The translations under genes and the position numbers were made by a program. A DNA stretch of 64,000 nt from Enterobacter kobei (GTDB lineage Bacteria > Pseudomonadota > Gammaproteobacteria > Enterobacterales > Enterobacteriaceae). How positions within the stretch are numbered: position 1 is the first letter of the stretch; the number at the start of each line of letters is the position of its first letter. Below are positions 38,569 to 48,205 of the stretch, one piece after another. A model generated the notes under the pieces. The model worked only from the letters and a program-made list of their open reading frames with translations, did not search any database and was not told the origin of the DNA. The DNA lies in contig NZ_CP017181.1 of the NCBI RefSeq assembly GCF_001729765.1, forward strand, positions 3,286,001 to 3,350,000, given 5' to 3'.

Positions 38569-40716
38569 TCAGCTTACGAGGACAGTTTCCCTTGCAGGCC
38601 AAAATGTCTGGCCCCGTTCCGCCATCTGCAATAATTCGTCACACGGTGTAAACCGCGGGCCATATTGCGTTGCCAGACGTTGCAAAATAGCCACCACTTC
38701 ACCCGCGCCGAGTGTATCCATGTAACGGAACGGGCCGCCAAGGAACGGCGGGAAACCAATACCAAATACGGCGCCGATGTCGCCATCCCGTGCGCTCTTG
38801 ATCACCTGCTCACCAAAGCAGCGTGCCGCTTCATTGAGCATCATCATCACACAACGTTCAGCACACTGAACGGCGGAGAGTCTCCCCTGACCTGAGGTCG
38901 GGATAAGCCCATAAACAGAAGGGTCGACCTGTTTCTTGCTTTTACGCCCTTTCGCGCCGTAAAGATAGAAACCGCGTTCATTTTTTCTGCCTTTGCGATC
39001 GTCCTTCAAAATTGCAGAAACAATATTTGCAGGCGGCGCAAAACGATCGCCATAAGCGGCTTCCAGTACAGGTATAATTTTAGTGCCGGTGTCTATTCCC
39101 ACCTCATCCAAAAGTTGGATAGGACCAACGGGGAAGCCAAACTTTACCAGTGCCTCATCGACGTGCTCAATCTTCTCCCCTTCCGTCAGCAGCCGCATCG
39201 CTTCGTTGATGTACGGCGCCAGAATACGGTTGACGTAGAAACCGGCTTTGTCCGCAACCACGATGGGGGTTTTGCCCTGTTTTTTCGCCAGCTTCACCAC
39301 GGTAGCGATGGTTTGCGGGCTGGTTGTGGCGTGAGGGATCACCTCCACCAGCGGCATTTTTTCTACCGGGCTGAAAAAGTGCAGACCAATCACCTGCTCA
39401 GGACGCGCGGCTTTCGCTGCGATATCGCCGATGGGTAATGACGACGTATTCGAGGCAAAAATGGTATGCGGCGCGCAATGCTGTTCAACGTCCGCCACCA
39501 TCTGCTGCTTGAGCGCCAGATCTTCAAATACGGCTTCAATCACCAGATCGCGATGCGCAAAACCGCTGTAGTCCGTCGTGCCGGAGATCATCGCCAGGGT
39601 TTTATCACGCTCGCTTGCCTTGATATGGCGGCGCTTGACCTTTTGATCAAGGTTCTGCCAGCTGTACTGCAGCGCGTGGTTGATTCCCTTAGGGTTAATG
39701 TCTTTGATGCGTACCGGCAGTTTCCCTTTACTTGCGGTAACGAAAGAAATGCCGCCGCCCATCAGTCCACCCCCGAGCACGCCAATTGCACGCAGCGGAG
39801 CAGGCTCAGCCTCGCTGCCCGGATCTTTTTTCACCTCTGTGCTGGCGAAGAAGATGCTGCGCAGCGCCCGTGACTGCGGCGTCATCGCCAGCTCGCCAAA
39901 GGCTTTGGCTTCAGCGGCATAGCCGCTACTGCTTCCCTGAGATAACCCGGTTTCAATCACCTCCAGGATTCGTTTCGCCGCCGGGTAGTTGCCTTTGGTT
40001 TTTTGTTCGGTCTTTTTGCCCACCATGTTGAACAGGATCGTCCTTCCCAGAGGACCCGCCAGCACACGCTCTCGCACCGGAAGAGGACGTTTTGGCTGGC
40101 GACCTTTCAGCGCCAGTTCTACAGCAGCTTCCAGTAAAATCGCGTGGGGAACGACATCGTCAACCAGACCGGCTTTCAGCGCCTGACGGGCGCGCAGCTG
40201 CTTGCCGGTGAGAATCATTTCCAGCGCGGTGCTAACCCCTACCAGGCGCGGCAGACGCTGCGTGCCACCAGAACCAGGCAGGAGACCTAATTGCACTTCC
40301 GGCAGGCCCAGAACGGTTTTCGCATCGTCAGTACAAATGCGGCTGTGGCAGGCCAGCGCCAGCTCCAGTCCACCACCCAAACAAGCACCGTGGATCGCGG
40401 CAATCACCGGGATCGGCAGCGCGTTGATCTCGGCCATTACCTGCTGCCCCTGACGCGCAAGATCTTCCGCTTCCTGCGCGCTTTGCGCCCGGGCGATCAT
40501 GTTAATGTCGGCCCCGGCAATAAAGTTATCCGGCTTGGCCGAGATAAACACCAGACCGCGAATGGCCTTGTTTTCGCGGATCTGCCTGAGCATCGCGCGA
40601 ACCTGAGTGCCAAACTCCGCCTTCAGGGTATTCATTTTTTCGTCAGGCACATCAATGGCGATTACGGCGACATTATCGAGGCGAACCGTCAGGTTAAATG
40701 CAGATGTCATTTCCAT
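38569..40716 (-). CDS. fadJ: Fatty acid oxidation complex alpha subunit FadJ
   Basis: The 715-residue trifunctional enzyme (enoyl-CoA hydratase, 3-hydroxyacyl-CoA dehydrogenase, epimerase) mainly serves anaerobic beta-oxidation. The crotonase part (about 1-190) has [17 protein letters not shown] and [22 protein letters not shown] with both catalytic glutamates. The dehydrogenase part starts with [15 protein letters not shown] near residue 310 and includes [17 protein letters not shown] and [13 protein letters not shown]. It shares one base with the fadI stop (TAATG). Full length. Confidence 0.97.
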   Translation of the reverse strand: MEMTSAFNLTVRLDNVAVIAIDVPDEKMNTLKAEFGTQVRAMLRQIRENKAIRGLVFISAKPDNFIAGADINMIARAQSAQEAEDLARQGQQVMAEINALPIPVIAAIHGACLGGGLELALACHSRICTDDAKTVLGLPEVQLGLLPGSGGTQRLPRLVGVSTALEMILTGKQLRARQALKAGLVDDVVPHAILLEAAVELALKGRQPKRPLPVRERVLAGPLGRTILFNMVGKKTEQKTKGNYPAAKRILEVIETGLSQGSSSGYAAEAKAFGELAMTPQSRALRSIFFASTEVKKDPGSEAEPAPLRAIGVLGGGLMGGGISFVTASKGKLPVRIKDINPKGINHALQYSWQNLDQKVKRRHIKASERDKTLAMISGTTDYSGFAHRDLVIEAVFEDLALKQQMVADVEQHCAPHTIFASNTSSLPIGDIAAKAARPEQVIGLHFFSPVEKMPLVEVIPHATTSPQTIATVVKLAKKQGKTPIVVADKAGFYVNRILAPYINEAMRLLTEGEKIEHVDEALVKFGFPVGPIQLLDEVGIDTGTKIIPVLEAAYGDRFAPPANIVSAILKDDRKGRKNERGFYLYGAKGRKSKKQVDPSVYGLIPTSGQGRLSAVQCAERCVMMMLNEAARCFGEQVIKSARDGDIGAVFGIGFPPFLGGPFRYMDTLGAGEVVAILQRLATQYGPRFTPCDELLQMAERGQTFWPARETVLVS

Positions 40717-42026
40717 TATTCAGCCTCCAGAACCATTGCAGCACCCAGGCCACCCGCCGCACAGGCGGTCACCAGGCCAAACCCGCCACCGCGGCGACGT
40801 AGCTCGTGTAATGTCTGAGTAATCATCCTCGCCCCAGTCGCCGCAAACGGATGACCATAGGCAATCGAACCACCCAGCACGTTGAATTTGCTTTGATCCA
40901 CTTCACCCGTGGCATGGGCGCGCCCCAGCACATCACGTGCAAAACGCTCGCTTGCCAGCAGCTGTACGTTTGCCAGGGTTTGTGCGGCGAAGGCTTCGTG
41001 CATATCAATCAGGGTTAAATCAGCCAGCGTCAGCCCTGCGCGATCCAGTGCCAGCGGCGTGGACCAGGCTGGACCTAACAACATGTCCTGCCAGACATCA
41101 ATGGCGGTGAAGGCATAGCTGCGCAAATAGCCCAGAGGGGTGATGCCCAGCTCTTTCGCGCGGGATTCGGTCATAAGGATCACGGCGGCTGCCCCATCCG
41201 TCAACGGTGTACTGTTGGCCGCAGTCACGGTGCCATGTTTACGGTCGAACGCCGGACGCAGTTTGGCGTAATCCGCCAGCGTCGAGGTACCGCGGATATT
41301 GTTGTCTTCAACCAGAGGTTCCCGATAAGGAGGCGTGTAAGCGGTCATCACCTCGTCGGTGAGCTTGCCCTCTGACCAGGCTTTCGCCGCCAGCTGATGT
41401 GAACGATGCGCCAGCGCGTCCTGCTGCTCACGGGTAATGCCGTAGGTTTTCGCCATCTGTTCCGCGGTATCGCCCATGCGCAGGCCGGTAGAATATTCTG
41501 CGACAGCAGGGGGTACAGGCATCAGGTCGCGCAGACGTAAACGCGAGAAGAGTTTGAGCTTCTGACCGGTCGTGCGGGCTTTGTTTGCATCCACCAGAAT
41601 ACGGGCCAGCTTTTTACTGACGCCAATAGGCAGTACCGAAGAGGAATCGGCGCCTCCGGCGATCCCGGCGCGAATGGTGCCCGCCATGAGGCTTTCCGCC
41701 ACGTTAGCCACCGCCTGGAAACTGGTCGCACAGGCGCGACTGACACTATAGGCATCCGTATGAACGCTCATCCCGGTGCCGAGGACAATTTCTCGCGCAA
41801 TATTGGGAGCTTCAGGCATCTGAACCACCTGGCCGAAAACCAGCTGTTCAATGACCTCAGGCGGAATTTCGCTGCGAGCCAGCATCTCCCCCACCACCAT
41901 TTTCCCCAGATCGACAGCCGGTATGCCATGAAACGCCGTTGCCTGACGCGCAAACGGCGTACGCAAACCACTGACAATGGCAATGCGATCGCCCTGACGG
42001 GTAATAAGCGGTAATGCCTGACTCAT
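40716..42026 (-). CDS. fadI: 3-ketoacyl-CoA thiolase FadI
   Basis: The 436-residue thiolase is the beta subunit of the complex with FadJ. The nucleophile is Cys99 in [11 protein letters not shown]; the C-terminal active-site blocks are [17 protein letters not shown] and [17 protein letters not shown] FadR-type site lies 34 bp upstream of the start, which predicts repression that is relieved by long-chain acyl-CoA. Confidence 0.97.
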   Translation of the reverse strand: MSQALPLITRQGDRIAIVSGLRTPFARQATAFHGIPAVDLGKMVVGEMLARSEIPPEVIEQLVFGQVVQMPEAPNIAREIVLGTGMSVHTDAYSVSRACATSFQAVANVAESLMAGTIRAGIAGGADSSSVLPIGVSKKLARILVDANKARTTGQKLKLFSRLRLRDLMPVPPAVAEYSTGLRMGDTAEQMAKTYGITREQQDALAHRSHQLAAKAWSEGKLTDEVMTAYTPPYREPLVEDNNIRGTSTLADYAKLRPAFDRKHGTVTAANSTPLTDGAAAVILMTESRAKELGITPLGYLRSYAFTAIDVWQDMLLGPAWSTPLALDRAGLTLADLTLIDMHEAFAAQTLANVQLLASERFARDVLGRAHATGEVDQSKFNVLGGSIAYGHPFAATGARMITQTLHELRRRGGGFGLVTACAAGGLGAAMVLEAE

Positions 42027-42059
42027 AACACTCCCCTGTAAAAAATTGACGCAAACGTT

Positions 42060-42076
42060 AAGTGGTCTGACCTGAT
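42060..42076. promoter_or_regulatory. FadR site of fadIJ
   Basis: AAGTGGTCTGACCTGAT matches AACTGGTCGGACCTGTT at 14 of 17 positions and lies 34 bp before the fadI ATG, where it would cover the promoter or early leader. Confidence 0.8.
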
Positions 42077-42175
42077 AATAGTCTTAACCATTTTTTTACA
42101 TTCAGCCAATTGGGGAAACGAAAAAGTGCGAGGTAAGACACAGAGAAGAAAAAGAAAATGCCCCGAGGTAAAAGC

Positions 42176-42204
42176 AAAACGGTAACCCGTAGGTTACCGT
42201 TTTT
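42176..42204. terminator. Hairpin terminator between yfcZ and fadI
   Basis: A 12-bp perfect stem AAAACGGTAACC / GGTTACCGTTTT with loop CGTA has T-runs on both strands. It follows yfcZ and separates it from the fadIJ promoter. Confidence 0.8.
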
Positions 42205-42214
42205 AGTGTTTGCA

Positions 42215-42234
42215 CCCTCTCCCGTGGGAGAGGG
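42215..42234. repeat. GC-rich palindromic repeat, CCCTCTCCC type
   Basis: CCCTCTCCC and GGGAGAGGG are separated by GT, followed by TCGGGGTGAGGGCACC. Third small copy of this palindrome type in the window, lying between yfcZ and its terminator. Confidence 0.75.
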
Positions 42235-42262
42235 TCGGGGTGAGGGCACCAGCCCGCAGGAA

Positions 42263-42547
42263 TTAACGCAGGCCCAGCTGGAAAATCAGCGTTTCTGCTT
42301 CGCAGGCAAACACGAAGTCAATATCCAGCTTCACGCCGCCGTCCACCTCGGTGAAGGTAGATTTGATTTCGCACGGATCGGATTCAACATCACGCGCACG
42401 CTTGCTCAGCGCGGACAGGGTTTCTTCCGCTTCAGCGCGGTTGGTGAACACACGGCTGTAAGACGCTGTGCAATCGGAGTTGTCCATGATGGTGCCAACA
42501 TCCATACAGCAGCAAACCGGGGTTTCATCAGCACTGCATTTACTCAT
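42263..42547 (-). CDS. yfcZ: YfcZ/YiiS family protein (DUF406)
   Basis: The 94-residue cytoplasmic protein has an N-terminal cysteine cluster (KCSADETPVCCCMDVGTIMDNSDCT, five cysteines within 25 residues) that could bind metal, followed by a small alpha/beta domain. The family has no assigned function. E. coli has a protein of equal length in the same place between fadI and fadL. Confidence 0.9.
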   Translation of the reverse strand: MSKCSADETPVCCCMDVGTIMDNSDCTASYSRVFTNRAEAEETLSALSKRARDVESDPCEIKSTFTEVDGGVKLDIDFVFACEAETLIFQLGLR

Positions 42548-42653
42548 AGCTCAATTTCCTCTGTATTCGCGCAGCGCGCGAGATAAACACGATGCTGCTA
42601 TTTTACGCCCCGGCGCAGGCTCTCTCCAGCCGTTAATGGCGCAAAATCGGATA

Positions 42654-42669
42654 AGTGACCAATATCACA
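42654..42669. promoter_or_regulatory. Probable CRP site upstream of fadL
   Basis: AGTGACCAATATCACA matches TGTGA-N6-TCACA at 9 of 10 core positions. It lies about 265 bp from the fadL start and about 110 bp from yfcZ, so it could serve either gene; long-chain fatty acid uptake is catabolite-sensitive in E. coli. Confidence 0.5.
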
Positions 42670-42793
42670 CTAAAAAATGATCTAAAACAAAAACCACCCT
42701 TTTGACTGAGTCGCGATGGTCACATTTTTGCCAACCAGATCTCGTTTCATGAAACATGTTTGAAAATATTAATAAACAAACTTGCAACATCCC

Positions 42794-42834
42794 AGCTGGT
42801 CAGACCTATACTCTGGCCACTGGTCTGATTTGTC
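42794..42834 (+). promoter_or_regulatory. Two FadR sites and -10 of fadL
   Basis: AGCTGGTCAGACCTATA (42794-42810) covers a TATACT -10 element (42807-42812), and CACTGGTCTGATTTGTC (42818-42834) follows in the transcribed leader. This double arrangement is the one known for E. coli fadL, where FadR represses. Confidence 0.85.
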
Positions 42835-42919
42835 TGTCAAACCTCAGACCCTACACTTCGCGCTCCTGTTACGGTATGTAACAATTATTGAATAAAAATA
42901 ACTCAATGAGGTTATGGTC

Positions 42920-44203
42920 ATGAGCCAGAAAACCCTGTTCAACAAGACTGCGCTGGCAGTCGCAGTGGCAATCGTCTCCACTTCCGCCTGGTCAGCGGGC
43001 TTTCAGTTAAACGAATTTTCTTCCTCTGGCCTTGGCCGCGCGTATTCTGGGGAAGGTGCAATTGCTGATGATGCAGGTAACGCCAGCCGTAACCCTGCAC
43101 TGATCATGATGTTCGATCGCCCGACCTTCTCTGCGGGTGCGGTATATATCGATCCTGATGTCAACATTTCTGGCAAGTCGCCTTACACAGGTGCGAGCCT
43201 GAAAGCGGACAATATTGCCCCGACCGCATGGGTACCCAACCTGCACTTCGTTGCACCTATTAATGAGCAATTTGGCTGGGGGGCGTCCGTCACGTCCAAC
43301 TACGGCCTTGCAACTGAATTCAATAACAACTATCCGGCAGGTGAATACGGCGGTAAAACCGATCTTACGACGCTGAACCTGAACCTGAGCGGTGCTTATC
43401 GTCTGAACGACAGCTGGAGCTTTGGTCTGGGCTTTGATGCCGTCTACGCTGATGCAAAAATTGAGCGTTACTCCGGCGAGCAGACTGCCAGCCTGCCGAA
43501 AAACAGCAATAAAATTGCCAGCCTGAAAGGTGATGAGTGGGGCTATGGCTGGAACGCCGGTATCCTGTATGAGCTGGACAAAAACAACCGTTGGGGCCTG
43601 ACCTATCGTTCCGAAGTGAAAATTGACTTCGACGGCGATTACAAGAGCGGCATCCTGGCGCCAGTCAACAACCTGGTTCCAGGCGCGGGTACCACCATTC
43701 CATGGGGTACTTCAAACCAGACAGTTCCAGGTTCACTGTCGCTGCATTTACCAGAAATGTGGGAAGTCTCCGGTTACAACCGCGTGGCACCACAATGGGC
43801 TATTCACTATAGCCTGGCCTACACCAGCTGGAGCCAGTTCCAGGAGCTGAAAGCAACCGGCAACAATGGTCAAACGCTGTTCTATAAGGATGAAAGCTTC
43901 CACGACGCCTATCGTATTGCGTTGGGTACCACCTACTACTACGATAAAAACTGGACTTTCCGCTCCGGTATCGCATTTGACGACAGCCCGGTTCCGGCAG
44001 ACAAACGTTCCATTTCCATTCCGGATCAGGACCGCTTCTGGTTAAGTGCTGGTGCGACATATGCGTTCAACGAGAATGCGTCCATCGATGCGGGCGTATC
44101 TTATATGCACGGTCAGAAAGTGACGTTCCAGGAAGGTCCGTACGAGTTTACCTCTGAAGGTAAAGCCTGGCTGTTCGGTACGAACTTTAACTACGCGTTC
44201 TAA
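42920..44203 (+). CDS. fadL: Long-chain fatty acid outer membrane transporter FadL
   Basis: The 427-residue precursor has a signal peptide of about 25 residues (ending SAWSA) before the N-terminal hatch [36 protein letters not shown]. The 14-strand barrel ends with aromatic Phe ([10 protein letters not shown]), as BamA requires. The family marker NPA is in the hatch. It is shorter than the E. coli protein (about 446), chiefly in the loop after [21 protein letters not shown] at 42908-42911 is 8 nt before the ATG at 42920 but only 2 nt from the earlier ATG, which decides the start. Confidence 0.95.
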   Translation: MSQKTLFNKTALAVAVAIVSTSAWSAGFQLNEFSSSGLGRAYSGEGAIADDAGNASRNPALIMMFDRPTFSAGAVYIDPDVNISGKSPYTGASLKADNIAPTAWVPNLHFVAPINEQFGWGASVTSNYGLATEFNNNYPAGEYGGKTDLTTLNLNLSGAYRLNDSWSFGLGFDAVYADAKIERYSGEQTASLPKNSNKIASLKGDEWGYGWNAGILYELDKNNRWGLTYRSEVKIDFDGDYKSGILAPVNNLVPGAGTTIPWGTSNQTVPGSLSLHLPEMWEVSGYNRVAPQWAIHYSLAYTSWSQFQELKATGNNGQTLFYKDESFHDAYRIALGTTYYYDKNWTFRSGIAFDDSPVPADKRSISIPDQDRFWLSAGATYAFNENASIDAGVSYMHGQKVTFQEGPYEFTSEGKAWLFGTNFNYAF

Positions 44204-44217
44204 GCGCACTGAAATCG

Positions 44218-44245
44218 AAAAAGGTGAGCATCGCTCACCTTTTTT
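44218..44245. terminator. Bidirectional terminator fadL / mlaA
   Basis: A 12-bp perfect stem AAAAAGGTGAGC / GCTCACCTTTTT with loop ATC lies 15 bp after the fadL stop and directly after the convergent mlaA stop; T-runs occur on both strands. Confidence 0.92.
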
Positions 44246-44247
44246 AT

Positions 44248-45000
44248 TTATTCCGAATCGATATCTTTGAGTTCGTTTTCGATAGCCTTCGCGTTTGGAT
44301 TCTCCTCCGGCTTCAGCTTGCCACCGTTGGCAATAAAATCGTGATTCTGGAAGTATGCTTCACGCACCATAATGTAAGGATCGGAAGACTGGCGCAGCAG
44401 ACCGTCTGAGTCGAGCAGTTGCGCGCGGGTTTCAATCCCTTCCACCGTCCATTTACCCACCGACAGCGGCCAGGTCAGCCACGACAGGACCGGATACAAC
44501 GTATCGACCATATCGCCACCATCATCACGCACGGTGAAGCTGCCATAGAACGGCAGGTGGACATACGGACCATAACCTACGCCATAATGCCCCAGGGTGC
44601 TGCCGAAGCGGTGCGGTTGTTCACGCTGCAGTTTCGGGTTCGCCATGCCTGCGACGTCAATAAAGCCGCCCATCCCCAGAATGGAGTTCAGGAAGAAGCG
44701 GGTAAAGTGCACCATCCCCTGATACGGGTTACCCTGCAGGAAGTAGTTCACCATAACCGCGGGCTCTTCGAGGTTGCTGGTAAAATTGCTTAGCCCATTA
44801 CGCGCAGGCTGTGGAACATAATCGCGCCATGCCACTGCCACCGGCCGAACCACATACGGATCCAGCACGTTGTAGTTGAAGCTATACATGGAGCGGTTAA
44901 ATCCTTCGAGAGGATCGGAGCGTCCCGTTTGCTCCCCGGAGCTGGCGCAGCCCACAAGCATCGTCATGCCCAGCGCAAGCGCCGACAGCCGAAGTTTCAT
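44248..45000 (-). CDS. mlaA: Outer-membrane phospholipid lipoprotein MlaA
   Basis: The 250-residue lipoprotein removes misplaced phospholipid from the outer leaflet and hands it to MlaC. The lipobox LVGC puts the lipidated cysteine at residue 18. The body has the VacJ signatures DPLEGFNRSMYSFNYNVLDPY and RFFLNSILGMGGFIDVA. The start MKLRLSALAL at 45000 is supported by the signal peptide; an open extension of 32 codons upstream would bury it and is rejected. Confidence 0.95.
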   Translation of the reverse strand: MKLRLSALALGMTMLVGCASSGEQTGRSDPLEGFNRSMYSFNYNVLDPYVVRPVAVAWRDYVPQPARNGLSNFTSNLEEPAVMVNYFLQGNPYQGMVHFTRFFLNSILGMGGFIDVAGMANPKLQREQPHRFGSTLGHYGVGYGPYVHLPFYGSFTVRDDGGDMVDTLYPVLSWLTWPLSVGKWTVEGIETRAQLLDSDGLLRQSSDPYIMVREAYFQNHDFIANGGKLKPEENPNAKAIENELKDIDSE

Positions 45001-45315
45001 AAATATCTCCCTGTTCAGTATGGCTATCGTTGATTGCCATCCGTAACGAAGCATCTGGCGCTCCGTCTGTAAACGTGCAAGTGATTGTAACAGCACGTTT
45101 ACCGATGTCTATGAGCACAAGCACGGGCAATAAACACCGTGGCTCTGATCTCAGCATAGCCTGGCTTTTGGAATTCGTTTCGCTGGCAATTTTATAATGC
45201 CTTTGAAAGAGATGTCTCACCTTTGTTGTCATTGCCGCCAATTTAAGAGCATCCCCACAGGCATCCTGATAAAAGCCGCTACGCTTAAAAGAAAGATCAA
45301 CCTCCGGGAGCCGTT
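45001..45315. other. Divergent intergenic region mlaA-yfdC
   Basis: These 315 bp hold the two divergent promoter regions. No strong dyad, known operator or small conserved frame was recognised. The right end carries GGGAG 7 nt before the yfdC start. Confidence 0.5.
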
Positions 45316-46245
45316 ATGAAAGAAGTGGGTGAAGACAAAATTGCAGAGAGCAAAGAGGATATTGAAATTGAGAGCGAGGAGAAAGCGCGCGGCGAGAAGA
45401 TAGAAGTTGATGAAGATCGCCTCCCCTCCCGCGCGATGGCAATTCACGAACATATACGCCAGGATGGCGAAAAGGAGATGGAGCGCGATGCCATGGCCCT
45501 CTTCTGGTCAGCCATCGCTGCGGGACTGTCAATGGGCGCGTCACTGCTCGCAAAAGGGATATTTCATGTTCAACTTGAGGGTGTCCCCGGCGGTTTTTTA
45601 CTGGAGAACCTCGGCTATACCTTCGGCTTTATTATTGTCATCATGGCCCGCCAGCAGCTGTTTACTGAAAACACGGTGACTGCCGTTCTGCCAGTGATGC
45701 AAAATCCAACCCTCGGCAATTTCGGTTTATTGTTGCGTTTGTGGGGCGTGGTCCTGCTGGGTAACATTATAGGCACGGGTATCGCCGCCTGGGCGTTTGA
45801 ATATATGCCGATCTTTGATGAACCTACCCGGGATGCGTTTGTGAAAATTGGCATGGACGTGATGAAAAACACGCCGGCCGAAATGTTCGCAAACGCCATC
45901 ATCTCCGGCTGGATTATCGCCACGATGGTGTGGATGTTTCCTTCCGCAGGCAGCGCCAAAATTGTGGTGATCATACTGATGACCTGGCTGATTGCCCTGG
46001 CGGACACCACGCATATTGTGGTCGGTACCGTTGAAATACTTTATCTGGTCTTTAATGGTACGCTTCACTGGACTGATTTTTTCTGGCCGTTCGCCCTTCC
46101 GACTCTGGCCGGGAATATCTGCGGCGGAACGTTTATCTTCGCGCTGTTAAGCCATGCACAAATCCGTAACGACATGTCTAACAAACGCAAAGCTGAGCTA
46201 AAGGCGCAGGAGAATGAGGGCAATTCGGCAAAAAAAACGGGCTGA
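45316..46245 (+). CDS. yfdC: Formate/nitrite-transporter-family protein YfdC
   Basis: The 309-residue inner-membrane protein of the FNT superfamily starts with about 60 highly charged, mostly acidic residues (ESKEDIEIESEEKARGEKIEV). Six membrane helices follow (GLSMGASLLAKGIF; GFIIVIMARQQLFTENTVTAVLP; GTGIAAWAFEYMP and so on). FNT proteins are pentameric channels for small anions; substrate of this one is unknown. It lies just before argW, the same neighbourhood as in E. coli. Confidence 0.93.
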   Translation: MKEVGEDKIAESKEDIEIESEEKARGEKIEVDEDRLPSRAMAIHEHIRQDGEKEMERDAMALFWSAIAAGLSMGASLLAKGIFHVQLEGVPGGFLLENLGYTFGFIIVIMARQQLFTENTVTAVLPVMQNPTLGNFGLLLRLWGVVLLGNIIGTGIAAWAFEYMPIFDEPTRDAFVKIGMDVMKNTPAEMFANAIISGWIIATMVWMFPSAGSAKIVVIILMTWLIALADTTHIVVGTVEILYLVFNGTLHWTDFFWPFALPTLAGNICGGTFIFALLSHAQIRNDMSNKRKAELKAQENEGNSAKKTG

Positions 46246-46280
46246 ATGGTGACTCTTTGAGCAGTCAGGCGGCGATGCGC

Positions 46281-46309
46281 TTAACGCAAAGTGTAAATAA
46301 CGCTATACT
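46281..46309 (+). promoter_or_regulatory. Promoter of the tRNA-Arg gene
   Basis: -35 TTAACG (46281-46286) and -10 TATACT (46304-46309) are 17 bp apart. The GC-rich stretch CGTGCCGCC after the -10 is the discriminator typical of stringently controlled tRNA promoters. Confidence 0.75.
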
Positions 46310-46320
46310 CGTGCCGCCTC

Positions 46321-46392
46321 GTCCCCTTAGTTAAATGGATATAACGAGCCCCTCCTAAGGGCTAGTTGCAGGTTCGATTCCTGCAGGGGACA
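46321..46392 (+). tRNA. argW: tRNA-Arg (anticodon CCT), CCA not encoded
   Basis: A full cloverleaf can be drawn: acceptor stem GTCCCCT / AGGGGAC, D arm GTTAAATGGATATAAC, anticodon arm AGCCC-CTCCTAA-GGGCT with CCT at the centre, T arm GCAGG-TTCGATT-CCTGC, discriminator A. The sequence matches enteric argW except for a few bases. Directly after the discriminator the DNA reads CTT where enteric argW genes encode CCA, so the 3' end must be added by CCA-adding enzyme. argW is a common integration site (prophage CPS-53 in E. coli), and here it borders a damaged secretion locus. Confidence 0.93.
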
Positions 46393-46436
46393 CTTTGACC
46401 TTTCTCTCTTTTTTCAGCCAATTTCGCCCCATCAAC

Positions 46437-47702
46437 TCATTGAACAGAGGCGTCCTGTTTTATTTGAGCATAACGCGTTGCCAGTTGTTTTAAATGCAGC
46501 TCAAGTTGAGTCTTCTCCCCTTCAGGAAGTACATTTCCAGCAGGATACTGCGACAGTCGTCGGAGCTGTTCTTCAGCCGGTATCGATTGATTAAATGACT
46601 GCATAGCGGAAAAAACCACTGACTTCAGCTCACTGACGGTCATGTATTTCCCCTTCTGCTCATCCAGACCGTTCAGGCGGTGACTCAACTTCTCCAGCGT
46701 TGCCATCCCCTGATGCCAGCCGTTCAGTTGTTCTGTTGGTAACGCCGCGGCATTCCGTTGCTGCTGCCACTGCTGAACCAGAGGCTTAGCCTGCTCCGGC
46801 CACAACATCTCAGCCTGTTCCGTGAGTTTTCGGCTGTAAGTCATACTCCAGTCGAGAGGCAATTTATCCAGCAGGGCAAGTTGCTGCTGCGTTTGCGCGA
46901 TCGCTGTTTTCGGTAACGAAGATTGCTGGCGCAACGTTTTAAGCTGTTCAGGTGACAGAGGTGCAGGCAAAGGTGACAATGAGGCTGCAAGCTGAGCCTG
47001 TAGCGGGTCAGTACGGTGAAGATACTGCCACCCCCATAATGCAAGTGCGCTTATCACCAGCATGGTCCCCATGCCGGCGACGAAAGATTTCCACTTTTTC
47101 ATCTGACCGGGTATTGCCGTCTGAACGTCAACATTCGCCGGGTACTCCGACTGTGCGACATACACCCATTTTACTGCTTCGTTCCGGGCGTTATCTTCTT
47201 CAACAGGACTACTGGCAGAGACGGTTGCTCCCTCGCTGTTTTCCAGCCGGACAGCACTGTTGTGCATCAGGGTACGCAACGTATCCAGCTGGCTATGATG
47301 CTTAAGCTCCAGGCGCTGCAGCACCTCCCCCAGCGCGGTGAGCCGTTGCTCAGCCTGGTACAGCTGGCTGAGGTCGCTGTAATTGAGCGGGAGCGAGCGC
47401 ATCCGTTGCTGCAGACGCTGACTCAGGCTGCTGAGGATTTCCATGCGGGCATGAACCGGCTGTGGCCACATCGCCCCCCACTGATGACTAATCAGCGCCT
47501 CCAGTATCGCCAGACCTTCATTGAGCCCGAATAATCCGGCCAGCTGCGTCCGAGCCAGCGTGTACCAGGCCAGCGTCTGAAGCTCCACGCCGTTCTGCTC
47601 AAACAGTGAAAGACAAAGTTTTTCGACATGCCGCCAGTTAACGTCTGGACGCGCCGGATGGGTGAGCTTACTCAGCTCATCACGCAGGGCGGTATAGTCC
47701 GG
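46437..47702 (-). pseudogene. vasL: T6SS VasL/TssA-like protein, 5'-truncated
   Basis: The frame encodes about 421 residues of a VasL-type TssA protein: end of the ImpA_N domain (PDYTALRDELSKLTHPARPD; LSLFEQNGVELQTLAWYTLAR), a transmembrane helix (KKWKSFVAGMGTMLVISALALWGWQYL, middle of the protein) and the C-terminal VasL domain. The frame stays open only to 47744 with no start codon of its own; its 5' end is fused out of frame to a tssK fragment. Internal GTG at 47588 could give a shorter product, but that would lack part of the ImpA_N domain. VasL-type TssA acts at the sheath end in intact systems; here it is very likely non-functional. Confidence 0.85.
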
Positions 47703-48187
47703 TATGCGGTATTTTCTTGAGTGGACAAACGCAGAGTGATGGCATTACGTAGAATAGCCAGTTCCCCCCTTTCATACCCGGCCAGTTCCTGGACTACCAC
47801 ACGCTCTGCTTTCCAGCGACGCGGGCGTTCACTGTCCTGTCCGTTATCAAGGTTACCACCACTGGCGCTCAGCAGCGGCAATGCGGCTACCACCTCAACT
47901 GTCTCAGAGCCATTTGCGGCTGATAAATCACAGACCGGGGGAAGATTATCCGCCAGATCCGTATCAACAATCGTGCCGTCCTGGAAACGCACCACCAGAC
48001 GGATAGCATTCAGACGCGCAAGCGCAAGCGCGGCATCATCAAACTCTGCAGCAATCACCCCCCAGGGATGAGAAATAACCATCCCAGCGACCATGTAGGC
48101 AACGTTTTCATCCCAGCGAGCTTGCTGCTGGAATTGTTGCGGGGCCAGAGCGGCCCCATCCTCCCAAAGTGGGCGGTAAATTTTCAT
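47672..48187 (-). pseudogene. tssK: T6SS baseplate protein TssK, N-terminal fragment
   Basis: The reading frame of 171 codons matches the first about 160 residues of TssK (MKIYRPLWEDGAALAPQQFQQQARWD; QELAGYERGELAILRNAITLRLSTQEN). A complete TssK has about 445. From about residue 162 the codons belong to vasL read in another frame, ending at TGA (47672). The junction lies near 47700. The start lies 18 bp after the tssC stop, as in intact loci. The fragment keeps the N-terminal shoulder domain start only and cannot form the trimer, head or neck. Confidence 0.88.
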
Positions 48188-48205
48188 CCCTGATTACCCC
48201 TCGCC

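Noticed and set aside
46437..47588. vasL read as a complete gene from the internal GTG at 47588
   Set aside because: Conserved VasL sequence continues in frame upstream of 47588 to about 47702, so the GTG is internal; the true 5' end is deleted.
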